Assembly: GCF_001590925.1 (NCBI RefSeq)
Contig: NZ_BCTU01000007.1
Location: forward strand, 245,211-309,210
DNA length: 64,000 nucleotides
From: Serratia plymuthica NBRC 102599
GTDB taxonomy: Bacteria; Pseudomonadota; Gammaproteobacteria; Enterobacterales; Enterobacteriaceae
Direction of reading: 5' to 3'
The number at the start of each line of letters is the position of its first letter. Within the stretch, counting starts at the first letter, position 1. Below the pieces are notes generated by a model. It was given only the letters and a program-made list of their open reading frames with translations. It did no database searches and had not been told where the DNA came from. Shown one piece after another: positions 52,140 to 62,001 of the stretch. The translations under genes and the position numbers were made by a program.

Positions 52140-53387
52140 TTAACGCATTTTATCTTTCATCCAGTGAGCCATTTGCAGCAAGGCCTTGTGGAAACTGCTA
52201 TACACCGGTGCGCGTGGAATAGCAATTAACTTGCCGTCCATCGAGGACGACGCGATCAGTTGCGCCTCCTCTTTCGGGCTGAGCGGATCCCGATCCCAAT
52301 AGCCTGCCAGCATCGGCGTCGGGCAGCGGCGGCCCAGCAAACCCTGGGTTTTCAGCGAATAACTGCTCAGTTCCACCCTCAGCACGTTATCCGAGGCGTT
52401 GGCCATCCCCATCCGGCTGGCGAGCACGTCCATATACATGTCCGGCACGTCTCGCTGGCGGCCGGCGTCGCATAACAGGCTGTGGACCACCGGCCCCAGA
52501 CAGGCCACGCCACGCAACCGCTGCGGCTCCAGATAAGCCAGGCGCACCGCCACGTTGGCGCCGAAACGGAAACCAAATGCGGTAACGCGCTGATGGTCGA
52601 TCCAGGGCACCGAAGGCAGTTGAGCCAGCACCTGCTGATGCAGGAAGCTGGAATCCTGTGTCAACTTCCACTTATAAGAAGAACCGATGGAAGGCATATC
52701 GATGGTCAGCATGGCGATACCGTGCGGCGCCAGGTACTCGCGGAACAGGCGGTGGTAGTCGGTCTGCAGGGTATCCAGGCTGCCGCACATCAGCACCGTC
52801 GGGAACGGCGCCTCGCCCTTCTCCGGCAGGTGCAGGAAGCCGGTAATACTGCTTCCCCCGTCAATGCGGAACTCCAGCTCCTTGAGCTGATAAGGCAACA
52901 GCAGCGCTGCCTCTTCGTAAGCGCGGTTGGCCAGCGTCTCGGCCTGTTCGGCCAGTTCGTCGCCTTTCAGGTGCGGATAGCCGGCGATGCTGTAAAAGTT
53001 GACGGCATTGAGCCAGTACTGGCCGCCGATCAGCGGATCTTGCTGTTCCAATGCCCGCTGCTGCCAGAGCATGCCCTGATGCACCCACTCGTAGATCCAG
53101 TTGCCATTACGGTAACCGATCACGGTATCGAGCAGTTTGTCGTTGGTATGTTCCACGTCGGCGACCGCAATACGCGCCAGCACTTCGTTGATTTCGATCG
53201 GATCAACGCCGCGCCAGGCCCACAGCAGCGGGTTGAGCATGCGATACCAATTACTGACAGTGTTGCCTTCCAGCGTGGAGTGCAGATCGGCGCCGGCTTT
53301 GTTGCGCGCACGCAGCACCAGCGTCGAGGTCTCGGGGTGTTTAAATGAGGGTTTGAACAGGATTTCAGAAAGGTTGGCTTGTGCCAT
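52140..53387 (-). CDS. frsA: Esterase FrsA
   Basis: 415 residues, the same length class as E. coli FrsA (fermentation/respiration switch protein) and clearly aligned: [125 protein letters not shown]. The alpha/beta hydrolase elbow is GFRFGAN, without a Ser nucleophile as in other FrsA proteins, so its catalytic status is debated. ATG 53387 begins the family N-terminus. The usual neighbours gpt and crl flank it. Confidence 0.95.
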   Translation of the reverse strand: MAQANLSEILFKPSFKHPETSTLVLRARNKAGADLHSTLEGNTVSNWYRMLNPLLWAWRGVDPIEINEVLARIAVADVEHTNDKLLDTVIGYRNGNWIYEWVHQGMLWQQRALEQQDPLIGGQYWLNAVNFYSIAGYPHLKGDELAEQAETLANRAYEEAALLLPYQLKELEFRIDGGSSITGFLHLPEKGEAPFPTVLMCGSLDTLQTDYHRLFREYLAPHGIAMLTIDMPSIGSSYKWKLTQDSSFLHQQVLAQLPSVPWIDHQRVTAFGFRFGANVAVRLAYLEPQRLRGVACLGPVVHSLLCDAGRQRDVPDMYMDVLASRMGMANASDNVLRVELSSYSLKTQGLLGRRCPTPMLAGYWDRDPLSPKEEAQLIASSSMDGKLIAIPRAPVYSSFHKALLQMAHWMKDKMR

Positions 53388-53484
53388 GGTAACAACAGCC
53401 TCCGTAAATCTGGCCGTAGGCCGCAAACAGCCTACTTAACTGGAGGTAGTGTACCTAACTCTGGGGCGATAAACCAAAATAACG

Positions 53485-53511
53485 AAAACGCCCGGCACAA
53501 CCGGGCGTTTT
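53485..53511. terminator. gpt terminator
   Basis: AAAACGCCCGG-n5-CCGGGCGTTTT, an 11-bp stem with A/T flanks, works on both strands. It separates gpt from frsA, so frsA has its own promoter. Confidence 0.9.
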
Positions 53512-53528
53512 ACTGGCGTGAGCGGGGA

Positions 53529-53987
53529 TTAACGGCCGCCGATCGGTGGCACGAAGGTCACCGCCATGTCCCACGGCTGCTCGATCCAGGTATCCTGTGG
53601 GATATCGACCACATAGTCGTCCACCAGCGGGCGGCCTGCCGGCTTGGCGAAGATGGTGACGAAATGCGCTTTCGGATACATGTCACGGATCGCTTTCGCG
53701 GTGCCGCCGGTATCCACCAGATCGTCAACCACGATAAAGCCTTCACCGTCGCCTTCTGCGCGCTTGAGTACCTTCATTTCGCGTTGGTTGTCATGGTCAT
53801 AGCTGGAAATGCAGACGGTATCCACGTGGCGGATGCCCAATTCGCGCGCCAGCAAGGCCGCCGGCACCAGGCCGCCGCGGCTTACGGCAATAATGCCCGT
53901 CCATTGGTCAGCAGGCAGCAGGCGGTGAGCCAGTTTGCGCGCTTGCATTTGCAGCATGTCCCAGGTAACAACGTATTTTTCGCTCAT
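53529..53987 (-). CDS. gpt: Xanthine-guanine phosphoribosyltransferase
   Basis: 152 residues, as in E. coli Gpt. It salvages guanine, xanthine and hypoxanthine with PRPP at the inner-membrane face. Features: [40 protein letters not shown], and the PRPP-binding loop [40 protein letters not shown] and [15 protein letters not shown] complete it. It is divergent from pepD across a 324-base spacer and followed by a strong terminator. Confidence 0.98.
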   Translation of the reverse strand: MSEKYVVTWDMLQMQARKLAHRLLPADQWTGIIAVSRGGLVPAALLARELGIRHVDTVCISSYDHDNQREMKVLKRAEGDGEGFIVVDDLVDTGGTAKAIRDMYPKAHFVTIFAKPAGRPLVDDYVVDIPQDTWIEQPWDMAVTFVPPIGGR

Positions 53988-54311
53988 AAAATGGTATCCC
54001 AGCCAGCAATGGTGTAGCTTACTCGTGATCAGGGGAAAAAAGGTTGCGCGAGATTATAGAGACTGGTTGAGCCGAATACCAGTTGTACTGTGGAAATCAT
54101 AAGTATTTCGTCTGGTGATTGATCCTGCATAAACCAACAATCACACGTCAAATATGTGCATTCTCCCCCTTAAACAGTGCAATAGGGTACGCGCGCGCCC
54201 CTGAATAAAGTGATATTCTCTGGAGATCGTGCCAAAAACGCACCGATGCCAATCCACCCTAACCGAGCGGCATTCACGCCATGCTGAGAATGCTGTCACA
54301 GGAGACCTATA
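53988..54311. other. gpt/pepD divergent promoter region
   Basis: 324 bases with no gene. It carries the two divergent promoters; no distinct operator was recognised. Confidence 0.6.
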
Positions 54312-55772
54312 GTGTCTGAATTGTCTCAACTTTCACCACAGCCGCTGTGGGATATTTTTGCCAAAATCTGCTCTATTCCGCATCCTTCTTATCATGAAGA
54401 AGCGCTGGCACAGCACATCCTCGCATGGGCCAAAGAGAAGAATCTGCATGCCGAACGCGATCAGGTGGGCAATATCCTGCTGCGCAAACCGGCCACCAAA
54501 GGCATGGAAAACCGTAAACCTGTTGCCCTGCAAGCGCACCTGGATATGGTGCCGCAGAAAAATAACGACACCGTGCACGATTTCGCCAAGGATCCGATTC
54601 AGCCGTATATCGACGGCGAGTGGATCAAGGCGCGCGGCACCACGCTGGGCGCCGACAACGGCATCGGCATGGCTTCCGCGCTGGCGGTGCTGGCTGACGA
54701 CAGCGTCGAACACGGCCCGCTGGAAGTGCTGCTGACCATGACCGAAGAAGCCGGCATGGACGGCGCATTCGGGCTACAGCCTAACTGGCTGCAGGCGGAT
54801 ATCCTGATCAACACCGACTCCGAAGAAGAAGGCGAGATCTACATGGGTTGCGCCGGCGGTATTGATTTCATCACTACCCTGCCGTTGCAGCGCGAAGCGG
54901 TACCGGCCGGCTATCAGACACTGAAACTGACACTCAAGGGCCTGAAAGGCGGCCACTCCGGGGCCGAGATCCACGTAGGCCTGGGCAATGCCAACAAGCT
55001 GCTGACGCGCTTCCTGTTCGCTCATGCCGCAGAACTGAACCTGCGCGTGCTGGATCTGAACGGCGGTACCCTGCGCAACGCTATCCCGCGTGAAGCCTCT
55101 GCGGTGGTTGCCGTGCCTGCGGCAAAAGCCGACGCGCTGAAAGCGCTGAGCCAGGCCTTCCTGAGCACACTGCAAAACGAGCTTTCCGCCAAAGAGAAGA
55201 ACATCACCGTGCTGCTGGAGCCGGTTACCAGCGCCTCTCAGGCGTTGACCGCCGACAGCCAACAGCGTTTTCTGGCCCTGCTGAACGCTACGCCAAACGG
55301 CGTGATCCGCATGAGCGACGCGGTAAAAGGCGTGGTGGAAACCTCACTGAACGTTGGCGTGGTCACCACCAGCGAGAACGAAGCGGAAATCATCTGCCTG
55401 ATCCGCTCGCTGATCGACAGCGGCAAAGATTACGTGGTCGAGATGCTGACCGCGCTGGGCCAGTTGGCCAACGCCAAAGTGGCACCGAAGGGCGGTTACC
55501 CAGGCTGGCAACCGGACGCAGACTCACCGGTCATGCATCTGGTGCGCGAGATCTATCAGGATCTGTTCAACAAGACGCCGAACATCATGGTGATCCACGC
55601 CGGTCTGGAATGCGGCCTGTTCAAAAAGCCGTACCCGAACATGGATATGGTGTCGATTGGGCCAACCATCACCGGGCCACACTCGCCGGATGAGCAGGTA
55701 CATATCGAAAGCGTCGGCCTGTACTGGAAGCTGCTGACCGCGCTGTTGAAAGCGATCCCTGAGCGCGCGTAA
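54312..55772 (+). CDS. pepD: Cytosol nonspecific dipeptidase (aminoacyl-histidine dipeptidase, peptidase D)
   Basis: 486 residues, a GTG start aligned with E. coli PepD (SELSQLSPQPLWDIFAKICS). An M20 metallopeptidase using two zinc ions: the metal ligands are His in LQAHLDMVPQ, Asp in TTLGADNGIGMA, Glu-Glu in MTEEAGMDGAFG, Asp in INTDSEEEGEIYMG and the late His in GPHSPDEQVHIES. It splits dipeptides including carnosine-type X-His. GGAGACCTATA precedes the start. A terminator hairpin follows 80 bases later. Confidence 0.98.
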   Translation: MSELSQLSPQPLWDIFAKICSIPHPSYHEEALAQHILAWAKEKNLHAERDQVGNILLRKPATKGMENRKPVALQAHLDMVPQKNNDTVHDFAKDPIQPYIDGEWIKARGTTLGADNGIGMASALAVLADDSVEHGPLEVLLTMTEEAGMDGAFGLQPNWLQADILINTDSEEEGEIYMGCAGGIDFITTLPLQREAVPAGYQTLKLTLKGLKGGHSGAEIHVGLGNANKLLTRFLFAHAAELNLRVLDLNGGTLRNAIPREASAVVAVPAAKADALKALSQAFLSTLQNELSAKEKNITVLLEPVTSASQALTADSQQRFLALLNATPNGVIRMSDAVKGVVETSLNVGVVTTSENEAEIICLIRSLIDSGKDYVVEMLTALGQLANAKVAPKGGYPGWQPDADSPVMHLVREIYQDLFNKTPNIMVIHAGLECGLFKKPYPNMDMVSIGPTITGPHSPDEQVHIESVGLYWKLLTALLKAIPERA

Positions 55773-55791
55773 TTAAAGCGTTACACGCGAG

Positions 55792-55802
55792 AAAGCCCGT
55801 TA
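55792..55802. repeat. Copy of the AAAGCCCGTTA short repeat
   Basis: The same 11-mer occurs at 31814-31824, at 34848-34858 and, with one change (C to T), at 34999-35009, always in a gene 3' end or intergenic gap. Possibly a short Serratia repeat unit. Confidence 0.4.
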
Positions 55803-55855
55803 GGGACCTAAGGCCGATCGGTTAAGGATCGGCTGATCCACTCTTTATACTGCAT

Positions 55856-55889
55856 AAAAATCCGGAAGCGTTTCTGTTTCCGGATTTTT
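55856..55889. terminator. pepD terminator
   Basis: AAAAATCCGGAA (55856-55867) pairs perfectly with TTCCGGATTTTT (55878-55889); 12-bp stem with A- and T-runs on either side, so bidirectional. Confidence 0.9.
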
Positions 55890-56039
55890 AGATACGGCGA
55901 AAAATGCAGTCGCCGTCTGCCACACCACCAACAAAGCCCGCCAGGGCCCATCGTGAAGACGGTTTTTCACAAGAGGATTTTTCCACCTGTCACTTGCCGG
56001 CTATTTCAGCTATAGGCTCGCCAATAAACGTAATTCATC

Positions 56040-56204
56040 TTATGGTTGCCATATCCACATAACCAGCCCCAACGCAGCCCCCCAGAACATAATGCAGAGC
56101 AACACGGAACCAATCCAAATACCCTTACCACTGAACCACCAATCCAGGGACAGCCATTGAGTACTCAACGAACACCAACATCTATAAATATAAGCCCGCA
56201 TCAT
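56040..56204 (-). CDS. Trp-rich 54-residue membrane peptide
   Basis: 54 residues with eight tryptophans: MMRAYIYRCWCSLSTQWLSL, DWWFSGKGIWIGSVLLCIMF, WGAALGLVMWIWQP. One long hydrophobic helix (about 29-52) spans the membrane. The ribosome binding site AAGGAG lies six bases before a double ATG, which strongly supports translation. Too short for standard ORF filters. It lies 43 bases downstream of the 79-residue ORF on the same strand and may be co-transcribed. No family recognised. Confidence 0.6.
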   Translation of the reverse strand: MMRAYIYRCWCSLSTQWLSLDWWFSGKGIWIGSVLLCIMFWGAALGLVMWIWQP

Positions 56205-56247
56205 TTCTTCTCCTTATGAAATATGTCATTACGCAATGCTAATATCG

Positions 56248-56487
56248 TCAGAATATGTTAGGTGCGAAGAGCGGTATTCCCAGCACCTGCGCGGGTTTAT
56301 AAGGCAATATCGCGCCAAAGCATCCTGGCGGTGGAATCATCCTGCCGCCCCTGGACACATAATAATCTGACATCATGTCGATAGCTTCTGTCAGGTATTC
56401 TCGATGTGCATTACACACACTACCGAGCATTCCCCATGAATCAACGGCCATGCCGTACCAGCGTTCTCCAGAGCCTCTTCTTTTCAT
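56248..56487 (-). CDS. Hypothetical 79-residue protein
   Basis: 79 residues, no signal peptide, rich in Gly, Pro and aromatic residues (GRMIPPPGCFGAILPYKPAQ). The N-terminus (MKRRGSGERWYGMAVDSWGM) is basic. No good Shine-Dalgarno is seen before the ATG; the M at residue 13 is an alternative. It sits before the Trp-rich peptide gene, in AT-rich DNA near the autotransporter. It may be a fragment of a larger gene. Function unknown. Confidence 0.4.
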   Translation of the reverse strand: MKRRGSGERWYGMAVDSWGMLGSVCNAHREYLTEAIDMMSDYYVSRGGRMIPPPGCFGAILPYKPAQVLGIPLFAPNIF

Positions 56488-56666
56488 TAAAAAAGCTAAA
56501 AGTAAATAAGGGGGTTAAATAAAAATCATCAATTCCACTCGCAACGTCAAGAATACACCTTGCGCTTAATCCTTAAAAATACGATGACTACACCAATACT
56601 TTTCCGTTAACATTTCTGTTAATAGAAAAAGATGTCAGGCAGGCAAACCCACCTGACAGGTTTGAC

Positions 56667-59594
56667 TTAAAAGTGGTATTTCATTCCAAGCATAGCGGTA
56701 TTGTCGTTATAACCCGCATCACCCATTTTCACACTTACGTTGCCCCAAAGATTCAGGCGAGGATTAATTTGTCCTTCCAACCCCACTTTAGCCTCGGCCA
56801 GGTTTTTTGTTCCATTCTGGCGAATACGCACGTCATCCATTTTGGTCGCAAAATGGCGCGTATTGTGCAACCAGTTCAGTTCGATATAAGGCTGGAATTC
56901 GCGCTGCTTGCCGTTATCTTGCGCGTGATGGCCTTTGAGGTAAGTTTTAATGCCCAGCCGAGTCATGATATTCCCATCACCCTCACCGCTAACCTGTGTC
57001 CCATTGGCTTCCTGAAGGCTGTCAGCTCTTACTCCCATCCATACGACTTGGGCCTGTGGCTGAATAAACCACTCATTCAGCGTGCCATGGCTCCCCAGGG
57101 ATTGCCCAATTTTCCATGTATACCCCCCCTCCAGTGAAGCGGTAATCCCATGAGATTTATAGTTCTCATTCGCCAGCGTCTCACCGCTAACGTCGTTGTT
57201 GAACCAGCTGTACAGTAGCCAACTGTCCAGATAAGCGCCGGCAGGCTTTTCATTGTTCGCATACCAAGTGGCGTAGCTTCCTACACTGTAGCCATCAACG
57301 GAACCTTTCGAACCGTAGCCACTTACCTGGTTACGGGAAGCGCTATGGTTATTGCCATAACCCGCCATGAAACCGATATGCCAGCGATCCAGTCCATCCG
57401 TGCTCCAGCGTGCAACATCGCCACCAATTTGAGTCATGTAACGGTTACTCTGGGTTTTCTGTTGCCCGCTGCCATCGCGCCAGGCATTACGCCCGCCGAG
57501 CTGACGTAACCACAGGCTGGTCACCTCCGGCTGGCCGGTCAACGCATCAATATATTGGGTTTCCCCCAGGCGATCATGCAGCGTCATCATAAACAGGTTA
57601 TTAGCCGCCGCCAGGTTGGCCGTGTAACTCCCCCCTTCAGGGCGAACAATCGAAGGCTTTGTCGGCTGCGGATCTGGCATTGGCTCAGGCGCAGGTACGG
57701 ATTCCGGTTCTGGTATGGGTTCTGGTATGGGTTCTGGCGCAGGCTCGGGGTTAATCAGGTTACTGGTCAAATACCAACTTTGCCCCTTTTTGATCAGATC
57801 GTAATCGTAAGCACCGGCAACGATACGATCCGTTTTGACAAAACGTCCCCAAGAGGTGCCACCGACATCGACAATCTTTACTCCCTCAATAGTTTGTGCG
57901 CCATGCCCACCAAGATCATTAATGGAAACATTAGTCGCTCCCTGCTGCACATCCCCGGTAACAATAAGTTTATTAACCGGTGAATCATCGGCGCCCAGCA
58001 GGCTATTCATTACCAGTGTTCCATTGTTACCGCTGTAATCCCCCGACACCGTCAAGGTGTCGAATTTGTTCCGATCGGAAAAGACAACAGTGCCATTATT
58101 GCTGAGTTGTCTAACAACAGAACTGTTATTCATATTCCAGGCACTACTGCTATCAAGTGTCAGTGATGATGCGTTATTTACTGCACCATTCAGCACGGAA
58201 CCAGATCTGAGATTAACGTTTACCGAATTACCCGGGTTCGCCACCGCGATATCACCGTCTAGCATGCTGTTGGTAGCATTGAGTGATACGTTGCTGTAGA
58301 TGTTATTGGCCGGCTCAAGGACATCTTCATAGTTGCTGACGGTCATAAGCTGGTTATTTCCGCTGCTAAGAACGGAATCTTTCACCTCCAGCGCCAGATC
58401 GGTAGTGTTGACGTCAATCACCTGTGCCAGCTCGCTTTTGAGCAGAACATTATCCAGTAACACGTTATTGCTTAGCGGCGTGGTAGAGGAGTAGCCATTT
58501 ACGTACAGCCCCACAGCGCCTTCGCCTGAGGCAGTAATAAGGCTGTTGCCAATGTTCAGTGAGCCCGCCCGACTCCACAGCCCAAAACCCTCTTTGCCTG
58601 CGGTTTCGATTCGCACATTATCCGCGATTATTTGCGATCCTGGATAGGCCAAGAGGCCCGGAGCAAGCTCGCCGCGTGTAATAATCGTGCTGTTTGTCAG
58701 CGTACCCGTCCCGCCAAGCGCGGTGAAAAATCCCGCGCTTCTTGCTCCGGCGGTAGTAATAGACAGTTCATCACCCTGAACCAGTTTTTCTGTATAGAGG
58801 CCATAGGCATTTCCCCCCAGCGTTTCAATGGTGCTGTTTGTGATCTTCGCAGCCCCTTGCTGCGCATTGACTGCGATGGCGCGCTCCCCCTTCGTAGTGA
58901 TAACTGCATTATTCATCATTACCGAAGAATCTTTTGAGGCAATCCACACCGCATCGCTGTACACGCCTTGAGTGGCGAAGCGCCCCCCTTCGACATCAAT
59001 TTTTGCAGCCATATTAGCGTTTAATGCATAGCTATTATTATCCAAGGTACTGGCAGCGACATTATTTAGCGCCAACTCTCCCGCCATCACCCTAATGGCA
59101 TCGCCTCCGGCGGTAGCAATAGTACTGTCGTTAACCTGAGCTCTTGCAATACTCTGAGAGGTGGACCAGACACCATCCAGAACCAACCCCAGCGCACTTT
59201 TCTGCCCCAGGACAGTGATGTTGCTCAGTACAGCTTCACCGTTGTTCGCCAGATAAATGCCGGTACCGGAACTCCCGCTAACGTTAATTTGTAATTCCTG
59301 CGCGGTGAATTTACTGTTATCGATCCAGGCGCCGCCGCCACGGCTGCCTGAGCTATTTAACTGTAATCGCGTGGCCGTAAAATCGGCCCCATTCTTTGCC
59401 TGAATGATGAAATCACCGTTAGTATTATTTTCGAGTGTCAGGCCATTGATGGAACGGACGGTTCCATTTGCAATAATGGTGTCGTTGTTTGCCGCCCACA
59501 CATAAGACCCAGAGGCAAGAAACAGGGAGGAAACATACAGCGGACTATATAATAGCAAGCTAATATTCCATTTTTTTTTAATACAATCATTCAT
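56667..59594 (-). CDS. Type Va autotransporter, beta-helix passenger with C-terminal barrel
   Basis: 975 residues. A long signal peptide ends near SGSYVWA (about 34). The passenger (about 35-610) consists of Ser/Thr/Asn-rich parallel beta-helix rungs (NTNGDFIIQAKNGADF, TRLQLNSSGSRGG, NSTIETLGGNAYGLY) and has no cysteine. A Pro-Glu linker (about 616-648, repeats of PEPIPEP) leads to the autotransporter barrel (about 700-975) ending DNTAMLGMKYHF. It belongs to the AIDA/pertactin-like superfamily, usually surface adhesins. No catalytic triad was seen. The LuxR-type gene 25 bases upstream is probably its regulator. Confidence 0.9.
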   Translation of the reverse strand: MNDCIKKKWNISLLLYSPLYVSSLFLASGSYVWAANNDTIIANGTVRSINGLTLENNTNGDFIIQAKNGADFTATRLQLNSSGSRGGGAWIDNSKFTAQELQINVSGSSGTGIYLANNGEAVLSNITVLGQKSALGLVLDGVWSTSQSIARAQVNDSTIATAGGDAIRVMAGELALNNVAASTLDNNSYALNANMAAKIDVEGGRFATQGVYSDAVWIASKDSSVMMNNAVITTKGERAIAVNAQQGAAKITNSTIETLGGNAYGLYTEKLVQGDELSITTAGARSAGFFTALGGTGTLTNSTIITRGELAPGLLAYPGSQIIADNVRIETAGKEGFGLWSRAGSLNIGNSLITASGEGAVGLYVNGYSSTTPLSNNVLLDNVLLKSELAQVIDVNTTDLALEVKDSVLSSGNNQLMTVSNYEDVLEPANNIYSNVSLNATNSMLDGDIAVANPGNSVNVNLRSGSVLNGAVNNASSLTLDSSSAWNMNNSSVVRQLSNNGTVVFSDRNKFDTLTVSGDYSGNNGTLVMNSLLGADDSPVNKLIVTGDVQQGATNVSINDLGGHGAQTIEGVKIVDVGGTSWGRFVKTDRIVAGAYDYDLIKKGQSWYLTSNLINPEPAPEPIPEPIPEPESVPAPEPMPDPQPTKPSIVRPEGGSYTANLAAANNLFMMTLHDRLGETQYIDALTGQPEVTSLWLRQLGGRNAWRDGSGQQKTQSNRYMTQIGGDVARWSTDGLDRWHIGFMAGYGNNHSASRNQVSGYGSKGSVDGYSVGSYATWYANNEKPAGAYLDSWLLYSWFNNDVSGETLANENYKSHGITASLEGGYTWKIGQSLGSHGTLNEWFIQPQAQVVWMGVRADSLQEANGTQVSGEGDGNIMTRLGIKTYLKGHHAQDNGKQREFQPYIELNWLHNTRHFATKMDDVRIRQNGTKNLAEAKVGLEGQINPRLNLWGNVSVKMGDAGYNDNTAMLGMKYHF

Positions 59595-59619
59595 CGTTAA
59601 CTCCTTTTAAGTAGAATGC

Positions 59620-60240
59620 TTATAAGCAAAAAGTATTCCGTTCGTCACACTGACACTTTGCAATAAACGAAGCATAGCGATAGAACTCGGCTTGATTTGC
59701 CACGCCCATTTTTCGACTCGCGTTTCTATAATGCGTGCCTATTGTTTTTTTCGAGCGATTCAGGATTACTGATATTTCTGTGCTGTTGTATCCCCGACCT
59801 ATCAATATCATTACATCATTTTCAGTATCGGAGAGTTGGGCGTACTTTTTTAAACCAAAGTTCCAGTACGACTCCTCCTTATTGATAATCATATTATAAT
59901 CTGCGCGAGCTATCATCAGTATCTTGGAAATCTTCCTGGAAATATCATTTAGAGTTTGGCTTTTGGCCCAAAACGGGACATGGATAGTGATTTTATCAAC
60001 GTCTTTCTGCTCTGTTCCATTTTTTCTGGGAATATATTTTTTGTCGAAAACATTGATCGTCACCATGTCATCACGGAAGATTATGTTAGCGATATCTCTG
60101 TTACTTTCCAGTGAAGGCAATAAGAAACATGCCTCATTTAAACCTTCGTCTTTGAGTTGCTTTAAGATTAAGAAACTCAATCCCGACACCTGGTAAAAGT
60201 TAGAATCCATTAATAATATATTTAACATATTCACGCCCAT
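59620..60240 (-). CDS. LuxR-type HTH regulator linked to the autotransporter
   Basis: 206 residues. The C-terminal LuxR/GerE helix-turn-helix is clear: YAQLSDTENDVMILIGRGYN, STEISVILNRSKKTIGTHYR, NASRKMGVANQAEFYRYA. The N-terminal 130 residues (LNILLMDSNFYQVSGLSFLI) look like a degenerate receiver or capsular-regulator (RcsA/BglJ-like) domain without the phospho-Asp context. It is co-directional with, and 25 bases upstream of, the autotransporter, so it probably controls that operon. M5 (60228) is an alternative start. AT-rich. Confidence 0.8.
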   Translation of the reverse strand: MGVNMLNILLMDSNFYQVSGLSFLILKQLKDEGLNEACFLLPSLESNRDIANIIFRDDMVTINVFDKKYIPRKNGTEQKDVDKITIHVPFWAKSQTLNDISRKISKILMIARADYNMIINKEESYWNFGLKKYAQLSDTENDVMILIGRGYNSTEISVILNRSKKTIGTHYRNASRKMGVANQAEFYRYASFIAKCQCDERNTFCL

Positions 60241-61461
60241 GCACTGCGATCTCCATTCAATTGCAATCTATAACAAAAAACATACCCAGACACCTTTAAG
60301 GCTCATTCCTTTAAATGGCATTGATTATTCATCCAGGCTGAGACCTCTCAGCCGTCAATGAAGGTATCTGTTGTTATAAACATGATGTAATCCATCACAT
60401 CCCGTATAGCGTCGTAACGTTACTCCTTCTGTTTTCAAGCTTAATGTTGCAAAGGATGTTATCTTCATGCCGATAACGTCGATATATCCTGCTGAATGCT
60501 GCATCCTTTGAACGTGGTGGAACATTACGGAACTCTTCGGCCAGCCTCATCAGCGATAACCAAGTTTGCATGGTCCGATTAATATCGGATATCAGTCAAC
60601 CACAGGCACTACTCTGCGACACACTGAACTGAGGTTTAACTGATTTAGGGTCGACAACAACCGGTTTCAGGCGTAAAGACGTTCAGGATAAGTCAGGTAT
60701 AGCGGCAGATCTGATTCACTGGCGTGCCTGCCTTCTTCCGTTTTAGCACCCGGTTATGACGTTACTGATTTTCAGGATCACGAAAGCGAGCGTTTTTAAT
60801 AATTCTTTGTCGCTTTCAGCTGCCCGGCGTGCTTTCGTCCCGTTGAATACAGCGTTGTTTAGATTAATGGTACCGTCATGCGGAATGAACCCACTTGACC
60901 TCGCGGTGATACTGCCCCATCTCGCTCTGGAGAAAAGGTGAGCCAACCCTCATATTACCTGAACGTTTATGAACGTGACTTGCTTTAAACATACCCCTAA
61001 GACTACCTTTTATTTTAAGGGAGGGAAAGTATCTGGGGGATTATTAAACAAACATATAGCTTCCAATATGGATATATAGGATACATATAGATCAAAGCGG
61101 GGTTTATGTAACTAATCGATAGAAAATATTTAGATTAACACCAATAACATCACTAAAAGAAATAGAACTATTTACCTTCGTTATAGCGACACAGACATTT
61201 TTTACCCCACAACACACTCAATACGCAGAGAAAAAACAAAAATATCGTAAAGTAAAAAAAAACAGCACAATAGACCAATAACACAAAGTGCACGGCAAGT
61301 TTTAAATAAATCTCAATACACTTTTAATATATAAATTATTTATTTTTTAATAATATAAATTGAATAATGAAATACATTTTTTGGGTCGCTAGCCGTGGAA
61401 ATCCGCAGCTAGCTACCCCAATCTAAAATGTTAATAAAGACAAGATCATTTTACGATCCGC
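60241..61461. other. 1.2-kb gene-poor, AT-rich interval
   Basis: No supported gene. The left half (60241-61000) has normal composition with only short degenerate frames (around 60743-60946). The right half is very AT-rich. A long interrupted hairpin (GGGTcGCTAGC near 61383 with GCTAGCtACCC near 61408) lies just downstream of tssE and may end that operon. Looks like a junction between an acquired block and the T6SS cluster. Confidence 0.6.
61383..61418 (-). terminator. Hairpin downstream of tssE
   Basis: A 17-step stem with two mismatches and one GU pair (GGGTcGCTAGCcGTGGA with TCCGCaGCTAGCtACCC) around a 2-base loop. It starts 44 bases past the tssE stop. No T-run is seen on the minus strand. 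Confidence 0.45.
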
Positions 61462-62001
61462 TTACCGCAGTTTTAAATCGACCTTTTCTGACTCAAAGTC
61501 ATAACGGCCGCTCATACAAAGATCAACCGGATGGGGTTTCCAGTAAATCAACCCCCTAACTTCGAAGAGAATGACAGCATGTCGAGCCACAGTGTCTTTT
61601 TCCTGCAATGAGCGTACAAGTAGAGTTTCGGGAAGAATGCGTGGTTCAAAACGTAAAATTGTGTTACGAATAGCTTTCTCTATAACACTCCAGTTTTGGT
61701 GGTTTTCCTGAGTACCAATTAATGCAGGAACACCATAATTAAGCACCGACTCTATTACGTTTTTATAGCGGTATTCATCAAGCGTATCTTCAATATTGGT
61801 ATGATTAATCAGATCGGCAATATCTTTTTGTACCAGACTACGCATCCCTTTTATATCAATAGACCTTGCGCGATCGTTCGGGCTTTTTGGCTCATCGTCT
61901 TGTAGACGTTCCAACAAAGTTGGAAGATATTGCCTATTTTTTCCAATGAAATTATCCGAAAACAATGTCGCTGACTTCCATAATTGAATGTTCACTGACA
62001 T
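61462..62001 (-). CDS. tssE: Type VI secretion baseplate subunit TssE (gp25-like)
   Basis: 179 residues. TssE is the phage gp25 homologue in the T6SS baseplate wedge. Visible: YLPTLLERLQDDEP near the N-terminus, IDIKGMRSLVQKDIADLINH, the conserved VIESVLNYGVPALIGT core, and IEKAIRNTILRFEPRILPET, the gp25 lysozyme-like EPR motif. The gene overlaps the tagJ 3' end by 50 bases, so the pair is coupled. Last gene of the minus-strand T6SS run in the window. Confidence 0.88.
   Translation of the reverse strand: MSVNIQLWKSATLFSDNFIGKNRQYLPTLLERLQDDEPKSPNDRARSIDIKGMRSLVQKDIADLINHTNIEDTLDEYRYKNVIESVLNYGVPALIGTQENHQNWSVIEKAIRNTILRFEPRILPETLLVRSLQEKDTVARHAVILFEVRGLIYWKPHPVDLCMSGRYDFESEKVDLKLR

Noticed and set aside
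60743..60946. Short ORFs on both strands, considered as an insertion-sequence remnant
   Set aside because: No transposase motif, no terminal inverted repeats and no target duplication could be seen.
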